DNA of 64,000 bases from NCBI RefSeq assembly GCF_026262505.1, contig NC_067206.1, positions 7,654,879-7,718,878 of the forward strand, written 5' to 3'. This DNA comes from Trichomonas vaginalis G3 (taxonomy: Eukaryota > Parabasalia > Trichomonadida > Trichomonadidae). The position numbers and the translations under genes are program-made. The notes below the pieces were generated by a model. The model worked only from the letters and a program-made list of their open reading frames with translations, was not told the DNA's origin and ran no database searches. The number at the start of each line of letters is the position of its first letter. Positions within the stretch are counted from its first letter, which is position 1. Positions 48,584 to 57,766 of this stretch are shown in pieces.

Positions 48584-48600
48584 TTTTTAACCCATAAGAA
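48584..48600. promoter_or_regulatory. 17-bp bidirectional start region
   Basis: The entire space between the divergent integrase and 133-aa gene start codons. It reads TTTTTTAACCCATAAGAA-like on the plus strand and is T-rich plus A-rich on both strands. Confidence 0.55.
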
Positions 48601-49002
48601 ATGGGTTTATTTGGCGCATTAGCAGGAGTTGCATCCAGATTTTTGCCCGCAGTGGGAACAATAGCCAGAGGTGTATTTGGAGTTGGAAGGAAGATTTTGA
48701 GTACATTAGGTATACTTAAAGAGAAAGCACAACCTATTATACAAACTGTACAGAAAGGTTGGGATGTAGCACGAGATGCAACAAATCTTATTCCAAATCC
48801 TGAAACAAGAGGAAAAGTTCAAGGATGGATGGACAATGTAGGAAGACAAGCAGGAAACTATTATAACAAAGCAAATGACTACTATAACCAAGCAGGACAC
48901 TATATGGACCAAGGTGAAAGATTCTTTAACAGAGGATATAACCATGCACAACAATGGGTAAACAATAACCAACCTCAACCGCCTCAAACGTGGGGAATGT
49001 AA
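48601..49002 (+). CDS. 133-aa amphipathic Maverick protein
   Basis: The first 40 residues are Gly/Ala/Phe-rich and hydrophobic (GALAGVASRFLPAVGTIARG). The middle is amphipathic (VQKGWDVARDATNLIPNPE), and the end is Asn/Tyr/Gln-rich (YNKANDYYNQAGHYMDQG). No known family. Overall it resembles small membrane-interacting structural proteins; the role is inferred. The left copy (993-1390) is decayed. Confidence 0.68.
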   Translation: MGLFGALAGVASRFLPAVGTIARGVFGVGRKILSTLGILKEKAQPIIQTVQKGWDVARDATNLIPNPETRGKVQGWMDNVGRQAGNYYNKANDYYNQAGHYMDQGERFFNRGYNHAQQWVNNNQPQPPQTWGM

Positions 49003-49020
49003 AGTTTTTACTGAGATGAA

Positions 49021-49173
49021 ATGAACAATACAGCATTGAGACAAATGGGTTCAAGATGGATTTGTCGGCTTCCAGCAGTTACACCACGTGTTTGTCAAGT
49101 TCTTCCTATACCTCAGGAAGTTTTAGACCGACTTAAAAAACAACAACAACCAGTTGAAAACAAACCAAACTAA
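49021..49173 (+). CDS. 50-aa Maverick protein
   Basis: A small gene of 50 codons. It has two Cys (WICRLP, RVCQVLPIPQ), then a KKQQQ-rich end. The start follows TTTTTACTGAGATGAA, the same start module and almost the same sequence as the next gene at 49193, so the upstream region is duplicated. Function unknown. Confidence 0.55.
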   Translation: MNNTALRQMGSRWICRLPAVTPRVCQVLPIPQEVLDRLKKQQQPVENKPN

Positions 49174-49175
49174 AA

Positions 49176-49192
49176 TTTTTTACTGAGATGAA
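49176..49192 (+). promoter_or_regulatory. T-tract start module (duplicate of 49005-49020)
   Basis: TTTTTTACTGAGATGAA before ATG. It repeats the module in front of the preceding gene almost exactly and ends in the shared GAAATG. Confidence 0.55.
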
Positions 49193-49776
49193 ATGACCGA
49201 AGAAGTTGAAACGGTAGATTTGACACCACAAACAAAAAGTTCAGAACCATTGTCAAAACCTGTCAAAGAACTTACAGATGAAGAGAAAAATTCAATAATA
49301 GAAAGTGCCAGGTCTGGAAATACAAACCCTAACTACAAAGTCACTTTCATAAAAATGGAACGGCAAGTATCTCAAAAAAGAAACAGACTCTCACAAATAA
49401 AATATTGAAGTCTGAAGGAGCTTTCGAGACAACAGATGGAAAAGTTTACTTCACTGACCAACAGTTCATTATAGAACATCTCATTGACTTAGAGTCGAAA
49501 TATTCTAAACTTTACAACAAACACAAAAAGTTGAAAGGAAAACAAAAACAAATGGCATATGATATTTATGAAGATGTTGACGACACAACTGTTCCTGCAG
49601 GTGAGGTAAAGTCAGAGAAACCGAAAAGTGACGAAAAAACCGATAAAGAAGAAAAACCAAAAACTGAAGATAAACCAAAACCAAAGTTTAGTTTGGAAAC
49701 TAAACCAAGTCAACCTTCATTAGCTGGTATGGGTTGGCGTCAAAGACTTATGGCAGCAGGCGGTTATGTAAAGTAA
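49193..49776 (+). pseudogene. Maverick charged-tail protein region
   Basis: An acidic start (MTEEVETVDLTPQTK), a conserved core EGAFETTDGKVYFTDQQF, a short coiled coil (LIDLESKYSKLYNKHKKL), a Lys/Glu/Pro-rich tail and a final MGWRQRL block. The left element carries the same set at 222-801. The region appears interrupted. Function unknown. Confidence 0.55.
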
Positions 49777-49805
49777 AGAAAAAATATTTTTTTATTTTTA
49801 TAAAA

Positions 49806-50057
49806 ATGCCCCCATATAGAATGGATAGAAAGTCTGCTAGAATAAAAGCAGAGTTACAAAGATATGGTTGGAGAGTTTCGAAGAAGTTTAAATATAAGAA
49901 AGGAAGACCCATAAAAGTCTATGACAAACTGGCTGGTCTGACCTACGAAATGGATTTGGAAACAGCACGTGCCAATTATCCAAACAGACTAGAGAGGTTA
50001 GAAGAAGAACGTCTTATGAACATGCCTTTCGATGTTAGTGAACATTGCATGAAGTAA
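49806..50057 (+). CDS. Basic Maverick protein (MPPYRM family)
   Basis: I take the MPPYRMDRKSARIK methionine at 49806 as the start, because it follows a T-rich tract ending in AAAA and matches the left copy (1-192). That gives 83 residues, strongly basic in the first half (YGWRVSKKFKYKKGRPIK), with an acidic end. No domain is recognised. A nucleic-acid or scaffold role is possible. Confidence 0.58.
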   Translation: MPPYRMDRKSARIKAELQRYGWRVSKKFKYKKGRPIKVYDKLAGLTYEMDLETARANYPNRLERLEEERLMNMPFDVSEHCMK

Positions 50058-50100
50058 AAATTTATTTTTAAAAAAGTGACATTTTTTAATTTTATTTGAA

Positions 50101-50205
50101 ATGTACGCTGAGTTTGTTGGAGAAGACCGTTGGGAAACTTGTTTGTTAGATGAGAAATATGAAATGGCATACCATTTTAAAACAATATATTTTTACATAT
50201 ATTAA
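50101..50205 (+). CDS. 34-aa protein
   Basis: A 34-codon frame directly after the T-tract module (TTTTTTAATTTTATTTGAA then ATG). The protein contains DRWETCLLDEKYEMAYHF. The stop abuts the next start codon at 50206, so the next gene's own start module overlaps its end. Too short to classify; it is listed because of the start module. Confidence 0.4.
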   Translation: MYAEFVGEDRWETCLLDEKYEMAYHFKTIYFYIY

Positions 50206-51067
50206 ATGCTTCAGGTTGAAAAACAAAGAACAAAAGTAGCAGATACAAAACCGTTAGACTATATCTTTACAAATGCTGGTAGGACTATTTCAGATGAAGA
50301 AATTTCATCCCGAGTATACAGGTTTGACTATCCAATTCGTTGGCTTCAAAGTCCTTCAGATGCAAAGGCAATAGGATTTAGAAGAGTTTTGTTTTCAAAT
50401 AGAACTAACGCATTTATGTTCGCAGTATATTTTCATGGGCAGTATAAAGGTTCTGATGGTCTAATAGACAAATTTTGACGAAATGAGAATCTTTACAGTT
50501 CGTTCAGACGAAAGTCTTGAGAAAACTCTAAATGACTTTCAAACTCAAATGAACAAATATTATTGGGAATTTCAAGAAAAATACGACTCTTTACTAAATG
50601 GAACATACTATCTGAAACTAGAATATGACAAGATGAACTCCACCGTTTCATTTCAAAAGATTGAAATTAACCCTCCAAGAGATACAGAGTTTTTATTTTG
50701 GAAAGTAGACAAACGTTCTTGGGCACAATTTCTTCGGTTACTAAACCAGAACGAACCATTACCACCAGATGGTCCATTTAAATTTATACTTCCACCAGCA
50801 GATTTGACAGTTTATAGAAACGTGTTTGACCCTCAAAATGTTATGTGTCATGCAAGTTTCAGTTCAAGCAACAATAGTTTTCTATGTATTGGTAAGGACT
50901 TTTATGACTTTGCTTCTAAATTCTACGAACCACCTAGTAACAGTTTCTCTGACTTTCAAGTTTGGTTCACAACAAATGGTGTGCAACATATTATTCCATT
51001 GTACTATGACTTTTATCTCGAATTGTCTTTCATATATAACTACGGAAAAGTGCTGAAAAAGTATTGA
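50206..51067 (+). pseudogene. 282-aa Maverick family, copy B
   Basis: A divergent relative of 45351-46199: TKPLDYIFTNAG, RFDYPIRWLQSPS and AIGFRRVLF near the start, and YEPPSNSFSDFQVWFTTNG near the end. Overall length and motif order are kept, but sequence identity is much lower, so the duplication is old and the copies have specialised or drifted. This copy appears interrupted. Confidence 0.65.
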
Positions 51068-51204
51068 AAAATAATGTTTATGTTAGCATGTTAGATCTAA
51101 CACGTTTTCTAACCACTTTTCTAACATCGTAGAAAACTCATGAAAACAATTTATTTTTGACACTTTCACAAAAAACATAAAAAAGTGAAGTTAAACGTTA
51201 AGGT

Positions 51205-51570
51205 TTACTGAACTGGTTGGATGTCGCCTTCACAGGTTATGAAGAACGGTTGTCCTGAGAAGTGGAACAGTGCTCTGAGAATTTGTATAATTCGTGGAAT
51301 TGGACTCTCTCTGTTTGGAAGTAGTATCCAAGGACGCTTGGCAAAGAACTTTATAATGGCTTCCTTCTTTGCTTGCTTTATGTCGTCGTAGGCTGTCCCG
51401 TCTGGTACCTCAATTGGAATTCCAGTCGAAGTCTCGAGATTCAAGGCAGCCCTTCCAGAAATAGTGGTGAACTTGACCTTGGGCTTCATGACCTTGCGCA
51501 AGTACTGCTTAACAAGCTCGTTAATTTCAATTAGGTAAACTGCCTCATCTAATGGCTCGATGTTGTCCAT
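51205..51570 (-). CDS. Unknown 121-aa Maverick protein (DEAVYLIE family)
   Basis: A frame of 121 residues starting MDNIEPLDEAVYLIEINEL; the middle has GRAALNLETSTGIPIEVPDG and KQAKKEAIIKFF. A degenerate relative of its start (DEAIYLIELLEPSE) lies on the same strand near 56400-56500. Each is followed by a tandem array and then a divergent PKPEEPK-type frame, so the two loci look like a duplicated module. Function unknown. Confidence 0.55.
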   Translation of the reverse strand: MDNIEPLDEAVYLIEINELVKQYLRKVMKPKVKFTTISGRAALNLETSTGIPIEVPDGTAYDDIKQAKKEAIIKFFAKRPWILLPNRESPIPRIIQILRALFHFSGQPFFITCEGDIQPVQ

Positions 51571-51571
51571 T

Positions 51572-51870
51572 GCTACTGTCAGTAAAAGTACTGCTACTGT
51601 CAGTAAAAGTACTGCTACTGTCAGTAAAAGTACTGCTACTGTCAGTAAAAGTACTGCTACTGTCAGTAAAAGTACTGCTACTGTCAGTAAAAGTACTGCT
51701 ACTGTCAGTAAAAGTACTGCTACCGTCAGTAAAAAGGAAAATTTGAGAGGGTTTTCGACGATAAAGTACTGCTACTGTCAGTAAAAGTACTGCTACTGTC
51801 AGTAAAAGTACTGCTACTGTCAGAAAAAGTACTGCTACTGTCAGTAAAAGTACTGCTACTGTCAGTAGCA
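51572..51870 (+). repeat. 21-bp tandem array
   Basis: About 13-14 units of 21 bp (TGCTACTGTCAGTAAAAGTAC), perfectly repeated eight times, then interrupted by about 50 bp of other sequence near 51730-51770, then five to six more copies. The units are multiples of three, so all frames stay open and give LLLSVKV or TATVSKS repeats. It lies between a divergent gene pair. Confidence 0.95.
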
Positions 51871-51928
51871 GTACTGCTAGTAGCAGAGATTTTTATCGTT
51901 TGTGGTCCGACGGTTAAGCCACAAACGA

Positions 51929-52333
51929 ATGTCCCACGTCCCACCAACCCAGTCCATTCCCAAACCAGAGGAACCTAAAGAACCACAACAGTCTCCTCAG
52001 CAACCTCAGTTCCAGCAAGTACCTCCGATTTACTACCAATTTCCACCTCAAGGTTACTACCCACCACAAGGCTTCCCGAACTACCCTCCTCAGCCTATGC
52101 CTTACTTCCCCAACCCTTGGTTGTTCCAGCAAGCTCCACCCCAGCAATTCCAATCTCAATCCAAATCGAAGAGAGACCAAGAGTTCGAAGAAGGTCTGAA
52201 CCGTTTACGCAAAGAGTATGCTACAGCTCCAATTGAGAGAAAGTTGTTCCCGGACCAAAAATATAATTTAGGTGAAGAGGTTAGATCTCACCTGTTTTTT
52301 CACCTCTTTTTTCACCCTCTTGAATTTTCATGA
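51929..52333 (+). CDS. Pro/Gln-rich Maverick protein
   Basis: The start MSHVPPTQSIPKPEEPKE at 51929 is preferred over the upstream frame. The protein is Pro/Gln/Tyr-rich in the middle (PPIYYQFPPQGYYPPQGFPN), then has a charged helix (KRDQEFEEGLNRLRKEY). The last 20 residues are encoded by a palindromic repeat shared with intergenic sites, so the end may be altered. A degenerate relative of its start (TDVPLPECLPKPEEPK) is at about 56755-56848. Low-complexity structural or tether protein, inferred. Confidence 0.5.
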   Translation: MSHVPPTQSIPKPEEPKEPQQSPQQPQFQQVPPIYYQFPPQGYYPPQGFPNYPPQPMPYFPNPWLFQQAPPQQFQSQSKSKRDQEFEEGLNRLRKEYATAPIERKLFPDQKYNLGEEVRSHLFFHLFFHPLEFS

Positions 52334-52495
52334 CTTCTTCGTAAATGTTTTGTCAAGACTTCTTCGTAAATGTTTTGTCAAGACTTCATCGTAAATGTTT
52401 TGTCATGACTTCTTCGTAAATGTTTTGTCATGACTTCATCGTAAATGTTTTGTCATGACTTCTTCGTAAATGTTTTGTCAAGACTTCTTCGTAAT
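52332..52495 (+). repeat. 25-bp tandem array (CTTCTTCGTAAATGTTTTG)
   Basis: About seven units of 25 bp built on GACTTCTTCGTAAATG then TTTTGTCAA, with minor changes. A shorter, more diverged group of the same unit recurs at 53149-53260 on the far side of the 106-bp repeats. Confidence 0.9.
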
Positions 52496-52534
52496 GAGTG
52501 TAAAGGACCCAAAAATATAATTTAGGGTAGAAGG

Positions 52535-52544
52535 TTAGATCTAA
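52535..52544. repeat. GGTTAGATCTAACC palindrome family (one of eight)
   Basis: The palindrome TTAGATCTAA recurs at 51091, 52535, 53302, 54940, 55046, 55294 and 55399, and as a variant at 52281. It is usually flanked by GGGTAGAA on one side and TTCTACCC on the other, so each site forms a larger foldback. All lie in the 51-56 kb accessory region. Confidence 0.85.
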
Positions 52545-52626
52545 CCTGTTTTCTAACCTGTTTTCTACCCTCTTGAATTTTCATGAATTTCCTTAAGATA
52601 GAAAAAATAAAGTTAGTTTTATTTTG

Positions 52627-53150
52627 TATTTTTTTGTATAAAAGATATGATTTCAGGGATTTTTTTGACGAAGTGTTACTCTTCACTTCGTCAAAAAATA
52701 ACAGTTATCTAATGAAAAGTGTCATTTTTTTGTATTTTTTTGTATAAAAGATATGATTTCAGGGATTTTTTTGACGAAGTGTTACTCTTCACTTCGTCAA
52801 AAAATAACAGTTATCTAATGAAAAGTGTCATTTTTTTGTATTTTTTTGTATAAAAGATATGATTTCAGGGATTTTTTTGACGAAGTGTTACTCTTCACTT
52901 CGTCAAAAAATAACAGTTATCTAATGAAAAAGTGTCATTTTTTGTATTTTTTTGTATAAAAGATATGATTTCAGGGATTTTTTTGACGAAGTGTTACTCT
53001 TCACTTCGTCAAAAAATAACAGTTATCTAATGAAAAGTGTCATTTTTTTGTATTTTTTTGTATAAAAGATATGATTTCAGGGATTTTTTTGACGAAGTGT
53101 TACTCTTCACTTCGTCAAAAAATAACAGTTATCTAATGAAAAAGTGTCAA
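52627..53150 (+). repeat. 106-bp tandem array carrying a strong hairpin
   Basis: Five units with an exact 106-bp period. Each contains a perfect 15-bp inverted repeat, TTTTTTGACGAAGTG facing CACTTCGTCAAAAAA across an 8-nt loop, and the words GATTTCAGGG and TAACAGTTATCTAATG. A single diverged unit is at about 54795-54885. Near-identity of the units shows recent expansion. It may act as an origin, terminator or recombination site, which is inference only. Confidence 0.95.
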
Positions 53151-53427
53151 GACTTCTTCGTAAATGTTTTGTCAAACATGAACGTATATGTTTTGTCAAG
53201 ACTTCTTCGTACATGCTTTGTCAAACATGAACGTAAATGTTTTGTCGAAACTTCATCGTAATGAGCGTAAATGACCCAAAAATAATGTTTAGGGTAGAAG
53301 GTTAGATCTAACCTCATTTCTAACCTCTTTTCTACCCTCTTGAATTTTCATGAATTTTCCCGAAATAAAAAAATAAAGTTAGTTTTATTTTTATTTATTT
53401 TTTTTATTTTGTATAAAAAAATAAAAA

Positions 53428-54207
53428 ATGTCAACAATCGGCACAACAACAACAATTCAAACAACAGCACCAAACTCTTTAGTCATGAATCCAACATCTA
53501 TGTTGGTAGAAATGAAAAGCTTCACTTCGTCTTCATATACTTTTGAAACAGAAATCCAGAAGATAAAGCAGGAACTTTTAACAAGTAATTTAGACTGTAG
53601 TGCGAAAGATGAAGAAAATGAAGAATATCTTTATGAAATGCAGGACATTATTGACCATTTGCCTAAACTACCTGAAATCCAACAACAAAAACTCACTATT
53701 CCTGAATTCGATGAAATTGAAGTCAAAGCAACTGACTCAGTAGAAATAAAGAAGTTCATACGAAAGGTAAACTATGAGTTTCTAGGATTTCATTGCAACC
53801 ATAAGGTTATGGACAAAGATTGCGACATGGTATATAAGAACATCTCTGACATATATAAATCTGAAGAATTTAAGACATACGACAACTTTGTTTCGTTAGT
53901 TGCTGAATGTGTATGGCAGATAAGAGATAAAGATAGAAGAGGCAAAGTATGGAACAAACAAATAAGACCAGCAACTTTTGAGTTAAAGAAAACCATTGAC
54001 GCCTTAGTTGTTCTAGCAGGTAAGGTTTCAGAATATAACGCAAAAATGAACCCGCAATGTTCTAAATGTAAAGCAGCAATTAGGAAATATAACTACTCCG
54101 TCAAAGAGATAGAACGTATGAGAAACGACTATGCAGACTTAAAGACAGATATGTCAAACATTGAGTTTGAAACAGTTAGAAAGATAGACAATGACACAAT
54201 TGGTTAG
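53428..54207 (+). CDS. Unknown 259-aa Maverick protein
   Basis: A Thr-rich start (MSTIGTTTTIQTTAP) is followed by a helical region (EIQKIKQELL), a PEIQQQKLTIPEFDEIEV linker, a Cys/His-containing part (FHCNHKVMDKDCDM), and a CSKCKAAIRKYNYSVKEIERM coiled coil. A Cys pair plus coiled coil might bind zinc. No family is recognised. The start ATG follows a T-rich, A-ending tract. A Thr-rich start is shared with the KilA-N gene at 55584. Confidence 0.6.
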   Translation: MSTIGTTTTIQTTAPNSLVMNPTSMLVEMKSFTSSSYTFETEIQKIKQELLTSNLDCSAKDEENEEYLYEMQDIIDHLPKLPEIQQQKLTIPEFDEIEVKATDSVEIKKFIRKVNYEFLGFHCNHKVMDKDCDMVYKNISDIYKSEEFKTYDNFVSLVAECVWQIRDKDRRGKVWNKQIRPATFELKKTIDALVVLAGKVSEYNAKMNPQCSKCKAAIRKYNYSVKEIERMRNDYADLKTDMSNIEFETVRKIDNDTIG

Positions 54208-54209
54208 AA

Positions 54210-55560
54210 TAGGTGATTTAAACGTAAGATACTCAAAAGAAATACAACAAATATTCTTTGTCAGACATTTTATCTCCATCTGGAAAGAGACCGCAGGACT
54301 GGGTTTAGAATTGCTTCTAGTCAGAAAATTTTGACAAGAAATCCTGAGCTTATGATATCGGTAAGATTCTATGGAACTACAGCATATCTCATCGACAAAG
54401 TCTTATACCAATAGTTTTGTTATGGTTAGACCCAGTTGTTGGATATAACTTCATAACATATGGTTCATTCGATACGGAACGTTGCAGTGAAGGCTTACTT
54501 TACATCGTTCAGAAACCGAAGGACTTCAACACAAAAAGATATAAGATAGATAATATAACTCAAAGATATGACAGTACAGTCAATAGAGTCAAGGTTGTGT
54601 TTTGCTAATGATATGAGAGCTGCAGAAACAGAAACTACTTGAAAAGTTTGAGAAAATGTATGGTGCTCCATAAAGGTAAAGAAACGTTTGAAGTAGATGA
54701 GATAGATAAAGCTATAAAATTATTTGACGAAGTGCTGAAAAATACATGTAAAGCGTTTATTTTTGGTCTTTTGTGAAAGTCAGAAAATAAAGTTAGTGTC
54801 ATTTTTTTGTATTTTTTTGTATGTAAGATATGATTTCAGGGATTTTTTTGACGAAGTGTTAACCTTCACTTCGTGTCATAATGTAAAAATAACGTTTACC
54901 ATGTAAAACGGTTGTGAAAAAAAGAGGTGAGAAAACAGGTTAGATCTAACCATCTACCCTAAAATATATTTTTATTGAATTCAGCAACAAAATTCATGAG
55001 TTTTGTATGTTTTAGACCATGTTAGAAAACGTGTTAGAAAAGAGGTTAGATCTAACATGCTAACATAAAATATATTTTTGGTCATTTACAATGAAGTCTT
55101 GACAAAAACTATCCAACAGCAGAAGATTTCCTTCTATCTGACGTCAAGAAGAAATATAAAGAAACCTTCGGCATTGTTAAAACATTCGATGTACTAAAAG
55201 AAGAAATAGAAGCTACAAAACTGTTTAGAGTCATGAACCATCGCAACATATACCATGTAAAACGCTTATAAAATAACTGGGGTAGAAAACAGGTTAGATC
55301 TAACCATCTACCCTAAAATATATTTTTGCTGAATTCAGCACAAATTTCATGAGTTTTGTATGTTTTAGACCATGTGAGAAAACGTGTTAGAAAACGTGTT
55401 AGATCTAACATGCTAACATAAAATATATTTTTGCTGAATTCCGTATGAAAACAGTGAAGAACAGCGAGTAGGTAAGAAACCTTAGTCGCCAAAACTCTAT
55501 GAAAATCGTGAATTTCCTTAAGACAGAAAAATAAAGTTAGTTTTATTTTTATTTATTTTT
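54210..55560. other. Decayed coding scraps and palindromes
   Basis: This stretch holds fragments of Maverick genes without a whole frame (for example near 54417-54608 and 55100-55270), one diverged 106-bp unit, and four of the TTAGATCTAA palindromes. Nothing whole is visible. Confidence 0.5.
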
Positions 55561-55583
55561 TTATTTTGTATGTAAAGACAGAT

Positions 55584-56360
55584 ATGTCAACAACAGAGAA
55601 CACAACAACTGCTATCGTTCATGAAGCCATAAATGAAGAATATGAGTACATACAATATAACAAACAGTTACGTCTCATTCGTTCGGTCAAAGACGATATG
55701 TACCAAATGCAAAGTATTTTGACAGCATGTTTTGCTCCAGATACCAAACATACAGACGATTGGTTCAAAAACCAAAGCACACAAGAACTTTTGAGCGAAG
55801 CACAGCGAGACCGACTTCCTTCGGGGTCGCCTAAAACTCATGAAAATCGTAAAAATTTGCCAAATGGTTTGAGAGGATATTATGTACATAGACTTCTTGT
55901 AAATGCTGTTGCAATGTGGGCTTCGCCTCGTTATGCTTGGAATATTTACAGACTTCTTGACGAAATTCATAGACAAGAACGTGAAGAGATGGAAAAGAAA
56001 CTTCATGCAAAAGATGAAGTCATTGAAGCAAAAGACAAAAGCATTCAGAAAAGAATACCACGTTCGGTACCAAAAGGAAAGGAAAAGAACTATAAGTATA
56101 TGATTTATACTGAAGAGATGGAAAATGAAGAAGATAAAGATATGGTTATGTTGCATTTAGTCAGAAGAAACAACAAAAGCTTTTACGACCTTGCTAAGAT
56201 TTACAAATCTGACAGAAATTGGTTCTATCGCGAAAACTTACCGATTTCAATGACCCCAAATGAAGATGTGAAACAAATAGTTCAAGATACGTTACCTCAA
56301 CACACTATGATATTAAAGGTTGTACAATACTTACATTCAAAGAAGATTTGTCATTGTTAA
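55584..56360 (+). CDS. KilA-N-like (Bro/viral) protein
   Basis: A start at MSTTENTTTAI is preferred to the upstream ATG. The core DDWFKNQSTQELL, then LRGYYVHRLLVNAVAMWASPRYAWNIYRLLD, matches the KilA-N/MSV199 DNA-binding domain of large DNA viruses and phages (Gly-x-Tyr/Trp-Val-His, W-x-S-P). A coiled coil (EEMEKKLHAKDEVIEAKDKS) and a carboxyl region of the DUF3627 kind (NYKYMIYTEEMEN, LHLVRRNNKSF) follow. KilA-N proteins of other viruses bind DNA and modulate transcription or replication. The assignment is by pattern only. Confidence 0.68.
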   Translation: MSTTENTTTAIVHEAINEEYEYIQYNKQLRLIRSVKDDMYQMQSILTACFAPDTKHTDDWFKNQSTQELLSEAQRDRLPSGSPKTHENRKNLPNGLRGYYVHRLLVNAVAMWASPRYAWNIYRLLDEIHRQEREEMEKKLHAKDEVIEAKDKSIQKRIPRSVPKGKEKNYKYMIYTEEMENEEDKDMVMLHLVRRNNKSFYDLAKIYKSDRNWFYRENLPISMTPNEDVKQIVQDTLPQHTMILKVVQYLHSKKICHC

Positions 56361-56499
56361 AGGAAAAAATAACAGAGTATTTTGACAACTTCAAACAAGT
56401 AGGGTAGATGAACTCTTTATTTTTACGCTTGACTTCAGATGGCTCAAGTAGCTCAATTAGGTAAATTGCCTCGTCAAATCCTTCTGGCATTCCGAGTCC

Positions 56500-56745
56500 T
56501 TCCATCCGACAGGAAAATATTTTCCCGACAACTGGAAAAAATTTTCCTTCCGACAGAAAAAATTTTTCCTTCCGACAGGAAAAAATTTTCCAGTTGTCCG
56601 TCCGTAAACCATTCAAATTTTCGAAAATTGAGAACTTTTTGGTCGAACTTCAGAAAAAGTTTTTCCTTCCGACAGAAAAAGTTTTTCCTTCCGACAGAAA
56701 AAGTTCTTCCTTCCAACAGGAAAAATTTTTCCTTCCGACAGGACA
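56500..56745. repeat. TTTTTCCTTCCGACAG foldback array
   Basis: About ten irregular units of 20-25 bp with TTTTTCCTTCCGACAG(G)AAAAA, each partly self-complementary. It occupies the same place between a divergent gene pair as the 21-bp array at 51572-51870, but the sequence is unrelated. Confidence 0.85.
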
Positions 56746-56965
56746 CAAACGGATGACTGACGTTCCTCTTCCTGAATGCCTTCCAAAGCCAGAAGAACCG
56801 AAAGCTGCAGAACCACAACAGACTTACTTACTAAGACTAAACACTTAGATTTTTCAAGCTTGACTTTTTACAATTTGAACTTTGTTTGCGTAGATATGAA
56901 TTCTGAAAGAAGTATGAGGGTCTTGTATGACTTTGTACTTCTCCCATAGTTCATGTCTGTCAAAC

Positions 56966-57730
56966 TTACCTGCCATGGACTCTTTCATAAGTTCCATGAA
57001 ATCGTCTTCGGACAAAATCGGGGAAAAGTATAATGTCAGTCAGTATTCTTTTAACATCCTTACTTAAACTCTTTGCTGTCTGTACACAAATGACAACTGA
57101 GATGTTAAAGTGTCTGAGCTTCTTAAGAATTCGACACATGTCTTGTTCTCTGTTCTTTAACAAAGGATGAGAGGCGAAATCATCTAAGATAAGAAGACAT
57201 CTATGAGGGTAAGTCTTCCAATCGTAAGATTGCAATTTCTTCGAAATGTATTCTATCTCTTTCTGTTTGTTTCTGAAGTGTTTCTTCTCTAATATTCTCT
57301 GCATTTCCTCATTTGGGTCTTTAAACTTCGAATTTATATACTCATTTATAGCATTATACTTCAAAACTCTTCTTTGGTACTTCTTTATCCAATCTAACAA
57401 CTCAGAGTCTTTTATACATACTAACTTAGACTTCTTTATAATATCTTTGAACGAATTGACGGTTTGGTCAAATTGACCAGAAGTACTACAAATGACTACT
57501 AACTCATAGAATGGGTTCTTCTCATCTAGTTCTTGTTGTTGTGCAGCCATTTTAAGATAAGTGAAAGTCTTACCCGACCCAGGTGGTGCAATTAGACCTG
57601 TTATACCATTCTGAGCAAATAAGAACTTGTCATGTATAGGCTTTATCTGAGCATTTTCTAACTTCCTCTTGTTCTTGTTTAAAACATTCTCAAATTTCTT
57701 GTCAATGTCAGCAAACTTTTTTTCTAACAT
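56966..57730 (-). CDS. A32/FtsK-HerA-type packaging ATPase
   Basis: A DNA-packaging ATPase of the Polinton and large-DNA-virus type. From MLEKKFADIDKKFEN it has Walker A APPGSGKTFTY (about residue 50-60) and Walker B CLLILDDFAS (about 180), plus ISVVICVQTAKSL following, as in A32-type proteins. It pumps element DNA into capsids. Adjacent capsid genes support this. The start at 57730 follows the T-tract module. The end of the frame differs from the usual family tail. It looks largely whole. Confidence 0.85.
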   Translation of the reverse strand: MLEKKFADIDKKFENVLNKNKRKLENAQIKPIHDKFLFAQNGITGLIAPPGSGKTFTYLKMAAQQQELDEKNPFYELVVICSTSGQFDQTVNSFKDIIKKSKLVCIKDSELLDWIKKYQRRVLKYNAINEYINSKFKDPNEEMQRILEKKHFRNKQKEIEYISKKLQSYDWKTYPHRCLLILDDFASHPLLKNREQDMCRILKKLRHFNISVVICVQTAKSLSKDVKRILTDIILFPDFVRRRFHGTYERVHGR

Positions 57731-57766
57731 ATTTTTAGAAAAATTAAAATTTTTATCTTTTAGAAA

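Noticed and set aside
55566-55583. Earlier ATG for the KilA-N-like gene
   Set aside because: The internal MSTTENT start follows the A/T start context better and parallels the MSTIGTT start of the neighbouring gene.
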